Of a DNA stretch of 64,000 nucleotides, positions 7,642 to 17,742 are shown piece by piece. Numbering within the stretch: the first letter of the stretch is position 1; each line of letters begins with the position of its first letter. Location: positions 3,022,037 to 3,086,036 of the forward strand of contig OY282431.1 of NCBI GenBank assembly GCA_958296035.1, in the 5' to 3' direction. The notes below the pieces were generated by a model. That model saw only the letters and a program-made list of their open reading frames with translations, was not told the DNA's origin and made no database searches. This stretch comes from Paracoccaceae bacterium (GTDB lineage Bacteria; Pseudomonadota; Alphaproteobacteria; Rhodobacterales; Rhodobacteraceae). A program made the position numbers and the translations under genes.

Positions 7642-10189
7642 CAATGTTTTCTTGATCCGGCGTTGCCTTCAGGCCCTCTCTCAGCTTACGCCTGATCGTT
7701 TCGGCAAGATCCTCTTCGGGGTCATACGACAAAGCCCGTTGCCACTGTAGCCGCGCATTGAGGTTTTCGCCCGTTTGCCAATAGGCGTCACCGAGGTGAT
7801 CAATGATTATCGGGTCTGAAGGAACAAGTTGGACCGCATATTCGAGGTGAACCACTGCATGATCGAACTGGCCCTTGCGGTAAAGGACCCATCCCAGGGA
7901 ATCAACGAAGAAACCATTGTCCGGTTCGGCATCGACTGCCTTGCGGATCAGAGCTTCAGCCTCATCAAGGTCTTGAAGCTTTTCAACCATCGAATATCCG
8001 AGGTAATTCAGGACATATGCGTTTTCGTTCGACAGCTCTAGAGCCTGCCTGAAATACTCCTCCGCATTCTCCCAATTGTCGAGCCGCTCATTTACAATGC
8101 CCAGCCCATACACTAACCGCCAGTCTATGCTTGCTTCATCCTCGGCCAGCGCAAGCCCCTGTTGATACGCATCGCGAGCCTCCTCAAACCTCTGCTCAAA
8201 CCGCAATATATCTCCCATTTGATGGTAAACCATCGCAGAATCCCTTTGAAGGGATGATAGATCATGCAAGACCTTGAGAGCTGCCTCGATTTCTCCTGCC
8301 TCACGCAGAGCCCGGGCCTCAACGAGACCAGCCAGGATTCGCAGGACATCCTCCTGAGGTACACTCCCAAAACTTCTTGCTGCTAAAGGATAGATCTCAA
8401 GATCATAGAGAATCTCGCCCAGCAGCATCTTGTAAGATGCGTTATCCGCGTCAAGAAACTCCGCCAAGCGCGCATAAAGCAGAGCTTGATGGAGTCTTTC
8501 TTCAGTGTTGCCATCTTCCTCACGAAGGATATTGCGTGCTACACGGTCAAAGACAACTGCCATTGCGAATTGAGGTGAAGGCAGGTCGTTGGGCACGAAT
8601 GTGCCATTTGCGATCTCATCTCTGAGAGCGACCAGTGCCGCCATGCGGTAATTGCGGGTACGTTGCGGCACTCGGGCCAGGTGTTCAAGTGCAACTTCCT
8701 GCTTCCCTTGCCTAAATAGCAACTTTGTCAACAAGGCCAACTCCTCGGGCTCAAGGCTCCCTGTCGTTGTGCCCATAGGAGCCAATACCTCGGCCGCAGC
8801 GTCGAACTCGTTTGACGCTGAAAGAGCCAATGCCTTCTGAAACTGTGCCGTTCTGGCACCGGCATCGGACTTCAGGGCAAATGATAGGGCAGCAAGGGAA
8901 TCGTCCACCATCTCACCTGCCAGTGATGCCCAGGCCAAGACCAGATTGCCTAGCCATGGTGAACTCAACTGGAGTACAGGTCGGAAACTTGCTATATTAT
9001 TGTATTCTTCATTCCCAATGTCGCTGACCAACAGCGTAAGCAGGATGATTTCGTCCTCGAAACCACCTTCGTATAATTGCTCTGCAATGTCATGAGCGGC
9101 ATCGAACTTTCCTGCTCCGACAAGGGACTGAAGAGCAATCAGTTGTACCCGAGGGCTCCCAGCTTCATCATCAATTGCACCGGCAATGAACGCCGGTAAA
9201 GCCTCGACTGACTGGGCCATCGCCCTGTCCATAAAGCGTCCTTCAACTGCTTCAGTCAACGAATCGACCAACCTGATTGCCGAGGCATTCCCGGGGTTTA
9301 GGACCTCTCCCAGGCGAGCATACAAGAGTAGCCGCTCGGGCGGATGTTCTGCAGCCAATACGGTTGTTGCCAGTAGGAACAGATTCGACAGGCCTTCCTG
9401 AGGTGACGCAATATAATCAAATGCTGCCGGATCTCCCGACAATATGCTGGTGCGGAGCGCCTTGCTCCTGTCGATTGTTGACTCATTCGCGTTTGTCATG
9501 GCAGCCAACAGGTCCAGAGCTCTACTGCTGTCATCCAACTGTGCCCGCATTTGTGCCCACGCCAACAGCACATCCGGCGATACATCATCTGCCTCCCCAA
9601 AAGCTGTCGCCATGGTTGCGTCGGCTGCTTCGAAGTCGCCAACAAGGGCAAGGATCAAGGCATGCTGCAAGAAGGCTGTTTGTGATTTGGAACTGCTGGC
9701 TGAGGCACGGTCAAACGAGGAGAGCGCTAACTCAATGTTGCCCAGACCATGCTCGGCCCACGCAACAGCCAGGTTAGCTATCTGGTTAGCGGTAGTTTCG
9801 TTGTCTTCCCAACGCTCCTTGATCATTTGATATCTGGAGCGATCAAAGTTTCTGACCAACTCGACAAGTGAGATCAGACCTCCGGAAACTTCATGCCTTT
9901 TCAGTTTCCCTGCGAGTTCGAATGCCTGCTCGCGATCTCCGGTCTCAACGGCAAATCTGAAGGCCAGCCGCAAGACCGCGGTACTGCCGGGGTCACCTGC
10001 CAGGGCCTTGCCAACATGCTCTTTGGCACGGTCATACTCCTTTTCGGAAATTGCAAGTCGTGCCGATAGGAACGGAGTGAGATCTTCGGCAGACAGCTCG
10101 GTAGCTTGCACGAACAGCGAGAACATCAGGACAAACGCGTAGCCCAGCCGGAAAGGACGGATTCCCGGGTTACGCCTGGTGAGCGGCAT
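7619..10189 (-). CDS. Large tetratricopeptide-repeat protein, exported
   Basis: A protein of about 856 residues built of helical TPR units. The clearest are in the C-terminal third (for example AMVYHQMGDILRFEQRFEEA and NAYVLNYLGYSMVEKLQDLDEA), a pattern known from proteobacterial TPR proteins encoded next to ispE. The chosen start gives a short basic N-terminus followed by a hydrophobic segment (LGYAFVLMFSLFVQ), i.e. a signal peptide, so it is probably periplasmic or membrane-anchored. The frame extends upstream to 10297 with other ATGs; none has a convincing ribosome site. The function is a protein-interaction scaffold and the partner is unknown. It lies 23 codons or less from ispE and 117 bp after the ETF-QO stop. 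Confidence 0.82.
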   Translation of the reverse strand: MPLTRRNPGIRPFRLGYAFVLMFSLFVQATELSAEDLTPFLSARLAISEKEYDRAKEHVGKALAGDPGSTAVLRLAFRFAVETGDREQAFELAGKLKRHEVSGGLISLVELVRNFDRSRYQMIKERWEDNETTANQIANLAVAWAEHGLGNIELALSSFDRASASSSKSQTAFLQHALILALVGDFEAADATMATAFGEADDVSPDVLLAWAQMRAQLDDSSRALDLLAAMTNANESTIDRSKALRTSILSGDPAAFDYIASPQEGLSNLFLLATTVLAAEHPPERLLLYARLGEVLNPGNASAIRLVDSLTEAVEGRFMDRAMAQSVEALPAFIAGAIDDEAGSPRVQLIALQSLVGAGKFDAAHDIAEQLYEGGFEDEIILLTLLVSDIGNEEYNNIASFRPVLQLSSPWLGNLVLAWASLAGEMVDDSLAALSFALKSDAGARTAQFQKALALSASNEFDAAAEVLAPMGTTTGSLEPEELALLTKLLFRQGKQEVALEHLARVPQRTRNYRMAALVALRDEIANGTFVPNDLPSPQFAMAVVFDRVARNILREEDGNTEERLHQALLYARLAEFLDADNASYKMLLGEILYDLEIYPLAARSFGSVPQEDVLRILAGLVEARALREAGEIEAALKVLHDLSSLQRDSAMVYHQMGDILRFEQRFEEARDAYQQGLALAEDEASIDWRLVYGLGIVNERLDNWENAEEYFRQALELSNENAYVLNYLGYSMVEKLQDLDEAEALIRKAVDAEPDNGFFVDSLGWVLYRKGQFDHAVVHLEYAVQLVPSDPIIIDHLGDAYWQTGENLNARLQWQRALSYDPEEDLAETIRRKLREGLKATPDQENIDAGTNGL

Positions 10190-10306
10190 GCTCGGTATTC
10201 GCAAGTTCGCGGCCTTCAGGAGTCGGCCGTAAGGTATCATGTGGCGTAAATTGAATACTTCCGTGGTCATGACGGTGTCGTTTGAATTATTCTGCACAGT
10301 AACCTG

Positions 10307-11950
10307 TTACATGTTCGGATAATTGGGACCATCACCTCCCTGTGGCACCTGCCAGGTAATGTTCCGGCTTGGGTCCTTGATATCGCATGTCTTGCAATGC
10401 AAACAATTCTGGAAGTTTATCCTGAATTCTCGCGATTCCGTCGCCGCATCCTTGATGACCTCGTAGACTCCGGCAGGACAGTATCGCTGTGCAGGTTCAG
10501 AATAAACTGGAAGGTTGACTTCGATCGGCAGTTTCTCATCGCCCAGCTTCAAGTGGCAAGGCTGGTTTGAATCATGATTGGTGCCGGAAAAACTGACGTT
10601 TGTCGTGCGGTCAAAACTGACTGTACCGTCTGGCTTTGGATAGTCGATCTGCTCGTGGGCAGTCGCTTTCCCGGTGCACTCGGCGTCAGACTTGCCATGC
10701 TTCATGCTGCCGAAAGGATGCCAGCCGAGCAGTGACGCGGCCCACATGTCAAGACCTCCCAGGGCGAAGGCACCCACCAGACCAAACCTTGACCAGATGG
10801 GCTTGACATTTCTTACCCTCTTGAGATCCTTTCCAATTTCGCCATTTCGCAGTTCACTTTCGTAATCGTCCAGAACGTCACCTGAACGTCCATCGGTAAT
10901 GGCTCGACATGCAGCTTCTGCAGCGGCTATACCACTCAACATGGCATTGTGGTTCCCCTTGATACGTGGAACATTGACCAGTCCGGCTGAACAGCCAACC
11001 AGAGCACCTCCTGGAAACACAACCTTGGGAATTGATTGCCAACCACCCTCGGATATGACCCTGGCACCGTAGGCGACGCGTTTTCCTTCCTCCAGCATGG
11101 GCCTTACCATCGGATGTTGCTTGAACCGCTGAAACTCCATGTAAGGATCAAGGTGTGGATTACGATAATTGAGATGGACAACAAATCCCAGACTTACCTG
11201 GTAGTTGTCCATATGGTAAATGAAAGAACCACCGCCTGCATTCGATCCGAGCGGCCATCCTGCGGTGTGCACTACCCGGCCGGAATCATGCTGGTCCGGC
11301 CTGATCTCCCAAACCTCCTTCATCCCCAATCCGAATTTGGGCACGTCCGAATCCCTGTCCAGCCCATACTTTCTTATGACTTGCTTGCTCAAGGATCCGC
11401 GCGCGCCTTCACACAACAGCGTATAATTTCCTAACACCTCAATACCGGGTTCGTAATTCGGTCCCTTTTCACCACCGGGATTCTTGCCGAATTCACCCGC
11501 AACCACACCGGCAATCCTGCCTTGCCGATCAGTAATCAACTCGGAGCAGGCCATCTCGGGATATACTTCCACGTCCAGTTCCTCGGCCAGTTCCGCAAGC
11601 CATCGACAGACATTTCCCATCGATACAATGTAGTTGCCGTGGTTGCTCAGGAGCGGGGGCATGGGCCAGTTGGGGAAGCGAATTCTTCCGGCTTCACCCA
11701 GCATATAAAAGTCGTCCCTGCTGACAGGAACACCCAGTTGCGCATTCAGGTCTTGCCAATCCGGAATCAGGCGATCAAGTCCGATTGTATCCAGAATTGC
11801 TCCTGACAGAATATGTGCACCAACTTCGGAACCCTTTTCCAGAACACAAATGTCAAGAGCAGCGTCGATCTGCTTTGCTCGAATTGCAGCTGCCAAGCCT
11901 GCCGGGCCAGCACCGACAATGACAATGTCATACTCCATCGTCTCGCGCAT
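10307..11950 (-). CDS. Electron transfer flavoprotein-ubiquinone oxidoreductase
   Basis: A 547-residue membrane-associated flavoprotein that passes electrons from electron transfer flavoprotein to ubiquinone during fatty-acid and amino-acid breakdown. The N-terminal FAD-binding loop IVGAGPAGLAAAIRAK is intact. The C-terminal domain keeps the 4Fe-4S cysteines (CPAGVYE, then CLHCKTCDIKDPSRNITW) and ends in the family's GGDGPNYPNM. The start at MRETMEYD is preferred because a GGAGG lies about 13 nt upstream and the FAD fold begins at once; the frame is open 22 codons further up. First gene of the minus-strand block with the TPR gene and ispE. Confidence 0.95.
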   Translation of the reverse strand: MRETMEYDIVIVGAGPAGLAAAIRAKQIDAALDICVLEKGSEVGAHILSGAILDTIGLDRLIPDWQDLNAQLGVPVSRDDFYMLGEAGRIRFPNWPMPPLLSNHGNYIVSMGNVCRWLAELAEELDVEVYPEMACSELITDRQGRIAGVVAGEFGKNPGGEKGPNYEPGIEVLGNYTLLCEGARGSLSKQVIRKYGLDRDSDVPKFGLGMKEVWEIRPDQHDSGRVVHTAGWPLGSNAGGGSFIYHMDNYQVSLGFVVHLNYRNPHLDPYMEFQRFKQHPMVRPMLEEGKRVAYGARVISEGGWQSIPKVVFPGGALVGCSAGLVNVPRIKGNHNAMLSGIAAAEAACRAITDGRSGDVLDDYESELRNGEIGKDLKRVRNVKPIWSRFGLVGAFALGGLDMWAASLLGWHPFGSMKHGKSDAECTGKATAHEQIDYPKPDGTVSFDRTTNVSFSGTNHDSNQPCHLKLGDEKLPIEVNLPVYSEPAQRYCPAGVYEVIKDAATESREFRINFQNCLHCKTCDIKDPSRNITWQVPQGGDGPNYPNM

Positions 11951-12384
11951 AGATCCTGTTTCGCCTCCAATAAACACTTGCTCACGAATCTGACAATTCA
12001 CGAATTCTAGCAACACACAGCGTCAGTACCAGCTGCTGAATCCCGAATTCCGGGTTGGTCCGATGCGAATACGCTCAGTCGACAGGCCAAATGACCTTGC
12101 GGTCCTGAATGACATCGGTGAACACCCCGAAACCTGTACACTCGCCGGGTCACGGTAGCAATTGCCATGGGTGAGAATTCTTGTGGATCTCAACGCCTTG
12201 TGAATCGAACCGGCAGGAATCAAGGTAACCGGATCATGCTCGTGAACACAGCACTCGGCTTCAGTGTGTCCATGTTGCGTTGCTTCTACAACATTCATCT
12301 GCCCGATCTTTGTTGCCCGGCACTTCCACAAGCCAGTTCCAGACAAGAGTCTGCGTTCACTGTGTGTGATCGCGACGAGGAACG
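11951..12384. other. No supported gene upstream of ETF-QO
   Basis: One 122-residue minus-strand frame (12023-12391) is open, but its first third overlaps the ruined urate hydroxylase and the rest resembles nothing I recognise. It should include the ETF-QO promoter. Probably decayed sequence. Confidence 0.4.
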
Positions 12385-13590
12385 GTGCCATTCGTCAATT
12401 GTAGCTCTCACCTGTGTTGTCATATTGGTCGAGTTGGCTGGCGGCGTGGCCGCTGTGGCACCTGATTGCAAATAGATGAAGTCCAGGATTTGCGCAATCT
12501 GTACTTCTGTCTCCAGGGCGAAGTGCATGGGTGGCTGTCAAACGCCCGGCCCAGGCGGGACCCTCACTATGGCATGTGACACATCTTTCGGACACAATCT
12601 CTTGAACCTCTTTCGAACACAGGGTTGCTGGACTGAACGAATCTCGAATCTCCCTTGCATGTTGTCCGATTGTCTTGTCAGCCCCGAATGTTGAAAGCCA
12701 CATGATACCAATCGGGATGATGGCTGAAACTGCCCCTCTCCAGGTTCGGACGTCCCTTCCTGGCGTGGAGTGAGTTGACGTGCCGAATTGTTTCGCCCAC
12801 CAGACACACAAGCGAACAGATGAGCCTGTTGTACCTGGTTGCGAATGCCAGCGGATAATCGTTGGCAAGACCATCAGAAAGATTACGGGCCATGCAGGAT
12901 ACCTGTTTTGGGTTGAGCGTAACCTGGCTATTCTGCCGTATTTCGGGTCGAGGGGACTTCCGGCAGTGAGGTCAGCGACCACAATCCTCTGACTGGGACT
13001 TTTGATCGGAAAGACTTTGGCCGACATGATTGTTGCTGCATGGGTGCCTGTGTGAAGGAGAGCAGCTCTCCCGGTGAAAACCTGGCTGTAACTCGAAGAC
13101 ATTGCGACCAGGAGTGCAACCGGCAGCACCATGAGCATGGTCGGCTGTTTCTCCCGATTGACTCTTGCAAAGAGCGTCCTGAAGAGTCTGCCCACCTGGC
13201 AGCGAGGCTGAAGAAATCAGGTCGCCTTGCCCATACACCGGGTTAGTTCCTGGAGGGAACGATCAGATGAAACCCCGCACCCGTCCAGCAATCCATCATC
13301 AACAGCACAAGGTCGTCCGACCATGTCGTGTAGCTCTCCCAATTGAACCACGTAAGGTGTTTCGGCAATTGTTCTGGAGCAACCAGATATTTCCAGACAT
13401 TGTAGAATCCGCCTTCATATACGTGCCATTCTCCGCAATGCACGCCGAGAGGGGAGACCGGCAGGTCTGCGCAATTCCAGGTCTACCTCGATGAAAAATA
13501 ACGAGGCTCCAGTCCATGAGGTTCCAGCAGTGACATGAAGCCGCCGAACAGCGAACCGGATCCAACCCCGGATGATGATCAATTCAAACA
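12385..13590 (-). pseudogene. puuD: Urate hydroxylase (PuuD-like), multiply frameshifted
   Basis: Pieces in different minus-strand frames line up in order with PuuD, the membrane urate hydroxylase with a C-terminal cytochrome c domain. The pieces are the first helix (RRLHVTAGTSWTGASLFFIE, near 13490-13546), the hallmark GGFYNVWKYLVAPEQLPKHL (near 13370-13420), the loop VFTGRAALLHTG (near 13070), the haem site CVTCHSEGPAW (near 12560) and the C-terminal end IYLQSGATAATPPANSTNMT (near 12400-12470). The haem CxxCH survives but the reading frame is broken several times, and the Met of the expected AMPPGN motif is changed to Thr. The gene is dead; purine breakdown by this route has probably been lost. 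Confidence 0.8.
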
Positions 13591-14659
13591 TTAATACGTT
13601 CGTCCAGGGCGGTGGTGCCGGCACTCGAGGATGCCGCTTGAAGATGCACTGTATTCACGCAATGTGGCTTGAACATGCTTCCTGGCAAATGCCAGGCGAA
13701 GCCGAGCCCATCACGGCGTATCCCTTTGGCATGCGGCTCGAGCATGACTCTGGGCAGACGGCTCGCATTCGCCACCGCCCAGGCAGATTCGGACTCCAGA
13801 TAAGACGAGCTTGGCCAGAAGCGATTCAGGACATGAAATAACCAACAAGCTGCCCTCGGCATGTCGGATTCACTCCATATTGTGAACACCTCACAGTGTT
13901 TGCACACGGTTCATCCGGCGGCAGTTGCCGGCCACAAATCACTAGAGGCGATCTGGAAGCTGCGTTACATTGCCACGCGCCTCCTTCCAGTAACTGGATT
14001 TAGCCCGATTAGAGACAAAGGGGAAAGATCGGAATACTACTGACAAGCGGACTGTTCTCAGTCAGGAACGAGACCCTTCCCCGCAGGCAGGTGTCTTCAC
14101 CGTGCGACCCAGCTCTGCAAGCGGGCAATTCTACGGATTATTGGTCACTGGATTCAAGACTGTGACGATCCTGGAGCGACAGGCGACACGGTGCAGCAGC
14201 CAGCTACCAAGATTGTCGTATGCCTTTGCAGAACAACGTTCTGCGACAGGCAGTCGACCCACAGCATGCTCACTTCGCCGGAGTGATCGCATTACCTTAC
14301 CGGGACGCTGCCAGGAATGCGCAAGTCTGCTGTCATGACAGGTGCACTTCCTGCTTCGCCCGAATGTGCCCTTGAGAATTCGCGACGGAGAGTTTCTTGA
14401 AAGACGTCAGACCGGCCTGTGCATGCATGTTCTGGTGTCGACCCACTCCTGTCGCTGGAGGCATGGCGACTGTTCGGTACCTTTGGCGCCCGCCTGGCAC
14501 CAGGGCCAACAGGTGTAATGTTCTACAACTTGTTGGTCCCGATTTCGGCGAGCAACGCCTGTTGCACCGGTACATGTCGCCCAAAATGGCAATCAGCAGC
14601 CCACGGTAATCTTCGATAGCCCTTCCGGCCGCGTTCCGGCTACAGAATTGTCGGTTCTG
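13591..14659. other. About 1 kb without a recognisable gene
   Basis: Short frames on both strands, none with a familiar motif, coding bias or ribosome site. The position next to a decayed puuD suggests that further purine-catabolism genes may have eroded here, but I see no motif that proves it. Confidence 0.4.
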
Positions 14660-15433
14660 TCAATTTGTGCCCTCGTTTGCGCAATCATCGTCCAGGCTCC
14701 TGTGGCTTTGTGCGCTGCCGTGCCCTGTTTCCATGAGCGGCTTGTTGGCGGGAGCCAGCACCTCCTGCGGTTTCTTCATCCAGTCCTGCCAGACTGCCTG
14801 CGAGTCTATTCGACGCTGATACTCCTCGCGGACATTGATCCATCTGAAGCGGACGGAATTCATCACAATGTGCCTGTCCAGCTCCTGAAACTCTGCACTT
14901 ACGGGAGATGAATCCGCCAGCGTTTCGGGGCTCCTGGTAAAAGCAACATCACCAATTGCAGCGTTTGCCCAGATGGTCTGCTGGTTTCGGTCCAGAAGTG
15001 ATTGCAAGGCCGCGGCCATAATGCTTTCGGCGTATTGCCCCTTGTAAGTGGCCTCCACACAGGATGTTAAGCAATACTGGCCGAGTTCCTGCGCCTGCAT
15101 ACGCGACATGCTAACCTGGCCAGATATGGTCGCAACAGCATATGTCGCCAAATCCGAGAGACAGGCCGTATACACTGCCCACTTTGAAACTGTGAGAGAT
15201 GGGGAAAACCGGTCGTCCTTGAAGATCTTGACATACTGACGCCCCATTCTTGTCTTGAGGTAACCATACAGGGAGGTCTGGGCCACATAGGCGGCGCGCG
15301 TGTGAATGAATTCGATCAACAATTCCAGCTTGTCGATTGGTGATTTGTCAAAGCGCAACCTCAAGGTCCGAATGAACTTTGACAGTTGCATGAGCAACTG
15401 TCTGTTCAAACCTATTGGGGCTGTGGCAGGCAT
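14660..15433 (-). CDS. Conserved hypothetical protein of alphaproteobacteria
   Basis: A soluble protein of about 257 residues. I recognise the pattern (RLRFDKSP, then HTRAAYVAQTSLYGYLKTRMG, later AFTRSPETL and a basic NSVRFRWINVREEYQRR) as a family widespread in alphaproteobacteria without an established function. It is rich in helices, with no signal peptide or membrane segment. The start is uncertain: ATGs at 15433 and 15391 both fit and neither has a clear ribosome site. It is transcribed divergently from the symporter operon beginning at 15569. Confidence 0.72.
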   Translation of the reverse strand: MPATAPIGLNRQLLMQLSKFIRTLRLRFDKSPIDKLELLIEFIHTRAAYVAQTSLYGYLKTRMGRQYVKIFKDDRFSPSLTVSKWAVYTACLSDLATYAVATISGQVSMSRMQAQELGQYCLTSCVEATYKGQYAESIMAAALQSLLDRNQQTIWANAAIGDVAFTRSPETLADSSPVSAEFQELDRHIVMNSVRFRWINVREEYQRRIDSQAVWQDWMKKPQEVLAPANKPLMETGHGSAQSHRSLDDDCANEGTN

Positions 15434-15568
15434 GGGCAGTTGCAACAACAATGTTTACGAAGTAGTCTGCGATTGGTGGTTCCCAGAGATAGCTAAAGGC
15501 TTGCTCAGGAGCAACCACCGAAGGACTAGTTGAGCTCCAAGGAGCTTGCAGAACATTAAGGAGGCATT

Positions 15569-15832
15569 ATGGCCGACGGAAACAGTTCAGTCGGGAGGGA
15601 TGAACACTGGCGGAAAACCCGCAATTTAACGGTGTGGGTCCTAATTCTCTGGGTAATATTCTCATTTGTGGTGCACGCATTTGCAAAGGGCTTGAACGGG
15701 ACATCCTTTATTGGGTTTCCACTGGGCTACTACTTCGCCGTGCAGGGCTCTCTGGCGATTTTCGTACTCTTGATATTCGGGCAGAACTATCTGCAGGACA
15801 GGATTGACGAAGAAGCCGGACTGAACGACTGA
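15569..15832 (+). CDS. DUF4212 sodium/substrate symporter small subunit
   Basis: An 87-residue protein with two membrane helices (about residues 22-42 and 53-73) and a short acidic tail. DUF4212 proteins are the obligate small partners of a subgroup of sodium:solute symporters, encoded directly before the large subunit as here (13 bp gap). A strong ribosome site, AAGGAGG, lies 6 nt before the ATG. The family's role is inferred from this constant pairing; the transported substrate is not known for this member. Confidence 0.9.
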   Translation: MADGNSSVGRDEHWRKTRNLTVWVLILWVIFSFVVHAFAKGLNGTSFIGFPLGYYFAVQGSLAIFVLLIFGQNYLQDRIDEEAGLND

Positions 15833-15845
15833 AGGAGCAACTCAA

Positions 15846-17669
15846 ATGGCTGAAAGCAGCGCACCAAGAAAATTCATCAGTGACCTGCCGAAAATATACG
15901 GCATGTATACCGGTGGCTTTGTCGTATTCATTTTAATCATGGCCGTGCTTGAACGGGCCGGGGTGTCGGCGGCGAACATTGGAATAATGTTCGTTGCATT
16001 TACAGTGGTGATCTATGCGGTAATCGGATGGTTGTCGCGGACAATGCAAGTCGATGCGTACTATCTGGCGGGCAGGGAGGTCCCGCCGGTGTTCAATGGC
16101 ATGGCCACCGCCGCGGACTGGATGTCCGGGGCATCGTTCGTCGCCCTGGCAGGCGGTATTTACTTCGGAGGACACGGGTATCTGGCCTTTGTAGTTGGCT
16201 GGACCGGCGGGTATGTGCTGGTCAATTCTCTTATGGCGCCGTACCTGCGAAAGTTCGGTTGCTACACTGTGCCCGACTTTATCGGAAATCGTTACGGCGG
16301 CAACATGCCGCGGTTTGTGGCCACGGTCATTCTCTTTGTGGCGTCATTCACCTATGTGACCGCCCAGATCAACGCTACGGGGACAATTGCGTCACGCGCC
16401 TTGTTGATTCCGTTTGAAGTTGGTGTTTGGTTTGGATTGCTAGGCATACTCCTTTGCTCAATGCTAGGAGGCATGCGTGCGGTGACCTGGACCCAGGTTG
16501 CACAGTATATCGTGCTGATAATCGCATACCTCATTCCGGTCATCTGGATGTCGAACGTACAGGGATTTGGAATCATACCACACTTCGGATACGGTGACGC
16601 CGTCAGCCGAATTGCAGAACTTGAACAGCAATACAACGTCGGCCTGGCTGCAGCCGGAGACCCGGGAGTCAGGGGGGTTCGTGTTCTTACCACCCTGCAT
16701 AACGACCCGGGAACAGGTATGGCCAGCTGGAAGTTCATGACACTGGCTTTCTGCATGATGACAGGAACCGCGTCACTGCCCCACATATTGATGAGGTATT
16801 TTACAACACCTTCCGTGCGGGCGGCCCGAAAGTCGGTCTCCTGGTCATTGCTGTTCATCTTTCTGCTGTATTTCACGGCGCCGGCACTTGCCACTCTGAC
16901 CAAGCTTCAGGTGCTTGATCCCAATCTTGCCACCGGCATCATCGGCAAGCAGATTGACGTGATAAGCCAATTGGCATGGATTCAGAATTGGCAGAGCGTC
17001 GGCTTCCTGGCCATTGTGGATGGTAATGGAGACGGATTGCTGCAGATCAACGAATTCTTCATGCGACCGGACATCGTTGTCCTTGCAACTCCCGAAATCG
17101 CTGGTCTACCCTATGTGATCTCCGGGCTGGTTGCAGCTGGAGGAATGGCAGCCGCCATGTCGACAGCAGATGGTCTGCTGCTCGCCATTGCCAATGCGTT
17201 GAGCCATGATCTCTACTACAAGATCATTGATCCCAATGCCGATACGAGGACCCGGCTCATTGTCGCTCGGGTACTGTTGATTGGCATTGGTATTCTCGCA
17301 GCACTGGTTGCCAGCTTGCGGTTGACCGGAATTCTGGGGGCGGTAGCATGGGCCTTCGACTTTGCGGCCTCGGGTCTGTTCTTCCCGCTTGTTCTAGGTG
17401 TGTGGTGGAAGCGCGCCAACAGACAGGGAGCGCTGGCCGGAATGATACTCGGTTTCCTCTCCGGAACCGCGTATCTGTACTATGTGTACACTGGCGGCGC
17501 ACCGTGGCTGGGAATTGACCATTTGAGGTTCGCCATCATCGGCATGCCTGTCAGCCTGGTCGCCATGGTTGTTGTGAGCCTGGCAACAGAGGCACCTTCT
17601 GCCGAGATACAGCAGATGGTTGACGATATCCGAGACCCGAGCGGGCGAACGATTCTCGACCGCGAGTGA
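15846..17669 (+). CDS. Sodium:solute symporter, VC_2705-type large subunit
   Basis: A 607-residue inner-membrane symporter of the SSS family with about 13 hydrophobic helices, which imports an organic solute with sodium. Family signatures include the ADWMSGASFVALAGGIYFGG stretch and MAAAMSTADGLLLAIANALSHD. The ribosome site GAAGGAG is 8 nt from the ATG and the gene follows its DUF4212 partner, so the two should be co-translated. Near residue 395 a loop reads DGNGDGLLQINE, an exact EF-hand calcium-loop pattern, between two helices. The acetate permease ActP is a relative, but the substrate cannot be read from the sequence. A terminator follows. Confidence 0.92.
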   Translation: MAESSAPRKFISDLPKIYGMYTGGFVVFILIMAVLERAGVSAANIGIMFVAFTVVIYAVIGWLSRTMQVDAYYLAGREVPPVFNGMATAADWMSGASFVALAGGIYFGGHGYLAFVVGWTGGYVLVNSLMAPYLRKFGCYTVPDFIGNRYGGNMPRFVATVILFVASFTYVTAQINATGTIASRALLIPFEVGVWFGLLGILLCSMLGGMRAVTWTQVAQYIVLIIAYLIPVIWMSNVQGFGIIPHFGYGDAVSRIAELEQQYNVGLAAAGDPGVRGVRVLTTLHNDPGTGMASWKFMTLAFCMMTGTASLPHILMRYFTTPSVRAARKSVSWSLLFIFLLYFTAPALATLTKLQVLDPNLATGIIGKQIDVISQLAWIQNWQSVGFLAIVDGNGDGLLQINEFFMRPDIVVLATPEIAGLPYVISGLVAAGGMAAAMSTADGLLLAIANALSHDLYYKIIDPNADTRTRLIVARVLLIGIGILAALVASLRLTGILGAVAWAFDFAASGLFFPLVLGVWWKRANRQGALAGMILGFLSGTAYLYYVYTGGAPWLGIDHLRFAIIGMPVSLVAMVVVSLATEAPSAEIQQMVDDIRDPSGRTILDRE

Positions 17670-17686
17670 TCACTTTGGAAACTCTT

Positions 17687-17725
17687 GAGGGGCGGCGAGA
17701 ACGGGTTCCGCCCCTCTTCTATTTT
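17687..17725 (+). terminator. Rho-independent terminator after the symporter
   Basis: GAGGGGCGG (17687-17695) pairs with CCGCCCCTC (17708-17716), followed by TTCTATTTT. It lies 18 bp after the symporter stop and 17 bp before the next gene, so it probably attenuates rather than couples the YggT-like gene. Confidence 0.75.
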
Positions 17726-17742
17726 GTGTCGGCAGTCTTGTA

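Noticed and set aside
12395-13195. A 266-codon minus-strand open frame as an intact gene
   Set aside because: It strings together PuuD pieces and out-of-frame sequence; neighbouring PuuD pieces lie in other frames, so it is part of a pseudogene.
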